Made by a program: the position numbers and the translations under genes | NCBI GenBank assembly: GCA_018699075.1 | Contig: JABIPV010000172.1 | Location: forward strand, 1-7,174 | Source of the DNA: Kordiimonadaceae bacterium | Lineage (GTDB): Bacteria > Pseudomonadota > Alphaproteobacteria > Sphingomonadales > Emcibacteraceae | Direction: 5' to 3' | Length of the DNA: 7,174 nt | The notes under the pieces: model-generated | The model's database searches: none | The model's input: the letters and a program-made list of their open reading frames with translations, nothing else | Told to the model about the DNA's origin: nothing | Part shown: positions 5,170 to 7,174 of the stretch, one piece after another | How positions within the stretch are numbered: the stretch's first letter is position 1 | How the letters are laid out: every line of letters starts with the position of its first letter

Positions 5170-6541
5170 GATTTTCTTTTTTATAAAGAGTGAGATAAAA
5201 GAAACGCGTGCTTAAAAGAACAAAGGATGTAAAGCTGGCAAAAATTATACATTCTATTAGTCCGATTGTTTTATGATCTAAAGTGAAAGTTAAAAAGTAA
5301 GCAAGAGGGATCATAATAATACTGTAAGAAATAATATAAAATACGGCAGGCATCCATATGTCTTGTGCGCCACGAAGTGCATTTCCAACAACTGTTTGGG
5401 CCGTATCTAAAAACAACATCCAAACAGATAAAGCGATTAAGGGAATGGTTGCGGCCACGAGCACGGCATCTTCGCTAAATAAATTAGCAATGGTTGAAGG
5501 GAAGAAATATAAGATGCCCATCAGTGGCAGGCAAATTAGGCCGTTAAAGGCCAAACCACAAATACCCGCCAGAGCCATATCATGATTATCACCACGGCCA
5601 AAAGCAATTCCCACGCGTACAGCGGTTGCACCAGCTACCCCGTAGCAAATCATAAAGGGAACACCAAAAATGGTGAACGCAATGGTTAAGGCTCCTAAAC
5701 TTATGGTGCCTAGAAATCCGGCGAAAACATATAATGCAGCAAAACCGAAATGCTCAATTGTATTGGTAAATCCCGCTGCATATCCGATATGACGTTGTTT
5801 TTTCCATGTTATCCAGGACATATCAACTTTTTCAAGTAGACCATATTTTTCACGATCCAGTTTAAAAAGAATATAAAGGATCAATGAAACGGCCAGAAAA
5901 ATTCTTACGATATTGGTCGCCCAAGCGGAGCCAATTACACCATGTGGCTCGAAGCCCAAATTTCCCCAAACAAACATCCAGTTGAGTAATACATTGAGAA
6001 TATTGGCGACAAACATAACGATCATACCTGGTAATGGACGGTTAATACCTTCTAGGAAAAATGTTGAACTGAGCATTAAACCTGTCATTGGTATACCGAT
6101 GGAAAGTACTCTTAGAACTTCGCCTCCACCACGGGCAATATCTTCGGTTTGCCCAAGAAAAAGAAGGATCTGTTCGCCAAAAAGACAAATGGTAAAACCG
6201 ACAGAACCAAAGGCCAGACTATAGGGAATAGAGCGCCGCCAAATACGGCCACATTTTTTATAATCTTTAGCGCCAAAGGCGTTTGACGTTAAAACCATTG
6301 TTCCCATTAAAAGGCCAATGGTTGCAACGATGAGCGTTGATGCAATAGCGCTATTTGCTATTCCCTGATAACCAACCTCAACCGTTGAATAACGCGCGAC
6401 CATTGCGGTATCGACAATGCCTAACGTCATGATACCAAGTCGCTGAAGAATAATAGGAATTGAGAGACTGACTAGTTCAGAAAACTGTCTTTTAATCCGC
6501 TCTTTATTCCATTTATCAAAATGTGTTTCGACGTTTGTCAT
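5159..6541 (-). CDS. MATE family multidrug/Na+ antiporter, NorM type
   Basis: This polytopic inner-membrane transporter of the MATE family has 460 residues, the usual size, and about twelve predicted membrane spans in two halves. MATE proteins expel cationic or other toxic compounds in exchange for Na+ or H+. Typical blocks are GIVDTAMV (41-48), the span-5 region EGINRPLPGM (164-173) with the following N180, N183 and N187, and GNALRGAQD (386-394). D44, E263 and D379 correspond to the acidic residues D36, E255 and D371 that I recall as cation-binding in Vibrio cholerae NorM, each offset by 8, which points to the NorM branch and possibly Na+ coupling. Substrates cannot be predicted. The ATG has AGAGGG about 4 nt upstream. 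The 73-nt gap to folD shows no clear promoter or terminator, so folD, this gene and the acyltransferase may form one transcript. Confidence 0.93.
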   Translation of the reverse strand: MTNVETHFDKWNKERIKRQFSELVSLSIPIILQRLGIMTLGIVDTAMVARYSTVEVGYQGIANSAIASTLIVATIGLLMGTMVLTSNAFGAKDYKKCGRIWRRSIPYSLAFGSVGFTICLFGEQILLFLGQTEDIARGGGEVLRVLSIGIPMTGLMLSSTFFLEGINRPLPGMIVMFVANILNVLLNWMFVWGNLGFEPHGVIGSAWATNIVRIFLAVSLILYILFKLDREKYGLLEKVDMSWITWKKQRHIGYAAGFTNTIEHFGFAALYVFAGFLGTISLGALTIAFTIFGVPFMICYGVAGATAVRVGIAFGRGDNHDMALAGICGLAFNGLICLPLMGILYFFPSTIANLFSEDAVLVAATIPLIALSVWMLFLDTAQTVVGNALRGAQDIWMPAVFYIISYSIIMIPLAYFLTFTLDHKTIGLIECIIFASFTSFVLLSTRFFYLTLYKKENHEK

Positions 6542-6614
6542 GCAACCCTCTGATTGTTTAATTTAAAGGGGTACATGAAATAAAGAAATTAGCAAATATA
6601 ATCTTGGTAAATTA

Positions 6615-7174
6615 TCAAATTTGAGGTTCTTCAACGCCGATTTGCCGACAGGCAGCTGTGACTGTGTTTTGAAGTAAAACGGCAATGGTCATAGGGCCTA
6701 CACCACCTGGTACAGGTGTAATCGCCGCGGCATTTTCTGCTGCAGCTGCAAATTCCACATCGCCAACGAGTTTTGTTTTGCCGTCTTCTTTTTCAATGCG
6801 GTTAATGCCCACATCTATGACCGTGGCTCCTTTTTTAATCCAACTGCCTTTTACAAGTTCAGGCACACCAACCGCGGCCACGATAATATCCGAACGCCCC
6901 ACAACTTCATCTAGGTTTTTTGTGCGGCTATGGGCAATGGTCACTGTACAGCTTTCATTAAGTAGTAATTGCGCCATAGGTTTACCGACGATATTGGAGC
7001 GCCCGACGACGACGGCATCTAAACCACTTAAGCTCCCGAGCGTATCTTTAAGCATCATCATGCAGCCAAGGGGGGTACAAGGAACCATGCCTTTTCCGCC
7101 GGTCGCAAGCAGGCCAGAATTAATTACATGGAACCCGTCCACATCTTTTTCAGGGGTAATGGTTTCAATTACAG
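6615..7174 (-). CDS. folD: Bifunctional methylenetetrahydrofolate dehydrogenase/cyclohydrolase FolD, C-terminal part (cut by window end)
   Basis: FolD oxidises 5,10-methylene-tetrahydrofolate with NADP and hydrolyses the resulting methenyl form to 10-formyl-tetrahydrofolate, supplying one-carbon units for purines and formyl-Met. Only the last 185 residues are visible of a family length near 290. The frame stays open to the last base and the added residues read VIETITPEKD before VDGFHV, a standard FolD sequence, so the GTG at 7142-7140 is an internal valine and not a start. Visible landmarks are DVDGFH, the PCTPLG segment of the folate site, the NADP-binding GRSNIVGKP, AHSRT after the next strand, and the signature PVPGGVGPMT near the C-terminus. 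The N-terminal part with the catalytic lysine lies outside the window, so completeness cannot be judged. It is probably the upstream neighbour in a folD-MATE-acyltransferase transcript. Confidence 0.96.
   Translation of the reverse strand, partial: VIETITPEKDVDGFHVINSGLLATGGKGMVPCTPLGCMMMLKDTLGSLSGLDAVVVGRSNIVGKPMAQLLLNESCTVTIAHSRTKNLDEVVGRSDIIVAAVGVPELVKGSWIKKGATVIDVGINRIEKEDGKTKLVGDVEFAAAAENAAAITPVPGGVGPMTIAVLLQNTVTAACRQIGVEEPQI

Noticed and set aside
5358..6224. Short + strand open frames opposite the MATE gene
   Set aside because: They are antisense shadows with no ribosome site or recognisable domain.
6542..6614. Promoter or terminator between folD and the MATE gene
   Set aside because: TTGATA and TATATT-like strings exist but not at a workable spacing, and the only inverted repeat (ATAAT/ATTAT) is too weak to call.
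6615..7142. FolD as a complete 175-residue gene starting at the GTG at 7142
   Set aside because: The frame stays open to the window end and the preceding residues match FolD (PEKDVDGFH), so the GTG is an internal valine and the gene is cut by the window edge.

Overview
This 7.2-kb, AT-rich, densely packed stretch of bacterial chromosome carries eight protein genes, all of recognisable families; no RNA gene, insertion sequence, CRISPR array or phage-like gene is visible. The short NrdB form (319 residues, lacking the N-terminal extension of the enterobacterial protein) and a XRE-cupin regulator beside kbl-tdh suggest an alphaproteobacterium of low GC content. This is inference from protein style; no rRNA or other strong taxonomic marker is present.

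Layout. On the + strand at the left edge is nrdB (31-990), the radical-bearing subunit of class I ribonucleotide reductase. It converges on a long run of minus-strand genes. Reading those in their own direction, from the right edge leftward: folD (C-terminal part only, cut by the window end), a MATE/NorM-type efflux transporter, a PlsC-type acyltransferase overlapping the transporter by 11 nt, a XRE-cupin transcription regulator, kbl, tdh and msrB. The nrdB and msrB stop codons lie only 10 nt apart, with a weak hairpin spanning both.

How they work together. Tdh oxidises L-threonine to 2-amino-3-oxobutyrate and Kbl cleaves that with CoA to glycine and acetyl-CoA. The two genes are 9 nt apart and the tdh ribosome site overlaps the kbl stop. 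Glycine made this way can feed one-carbon metabolism, in which FolD interconverts tetrahydrofolate one-carbon units, but FolD is a housekeeping enzyme and its proximity may be incidental. MsrB repairs oxidised methionine and may be read through from kbl-tdh.

The most interesting point is regulatory. A 16-bp motif close to CAWTATATWGAACAAA occurs three times, only in the two gaps flanking the XRE-cupin gene: once over the putative -10 of the regulator's own promoter, and twice in tandem, 21 bp apart, over the putative kbl promoter. The motif resembles the recognition sequence I recall for E. coli PuuR, a XRE-cupin repressor. The simplest model is a self-limiting, local regulator of threonine-to-glycine catabolism. 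Apart from this, the region looks like ordinary core metabolism, and I see no evidence of a novel multi-gene system.
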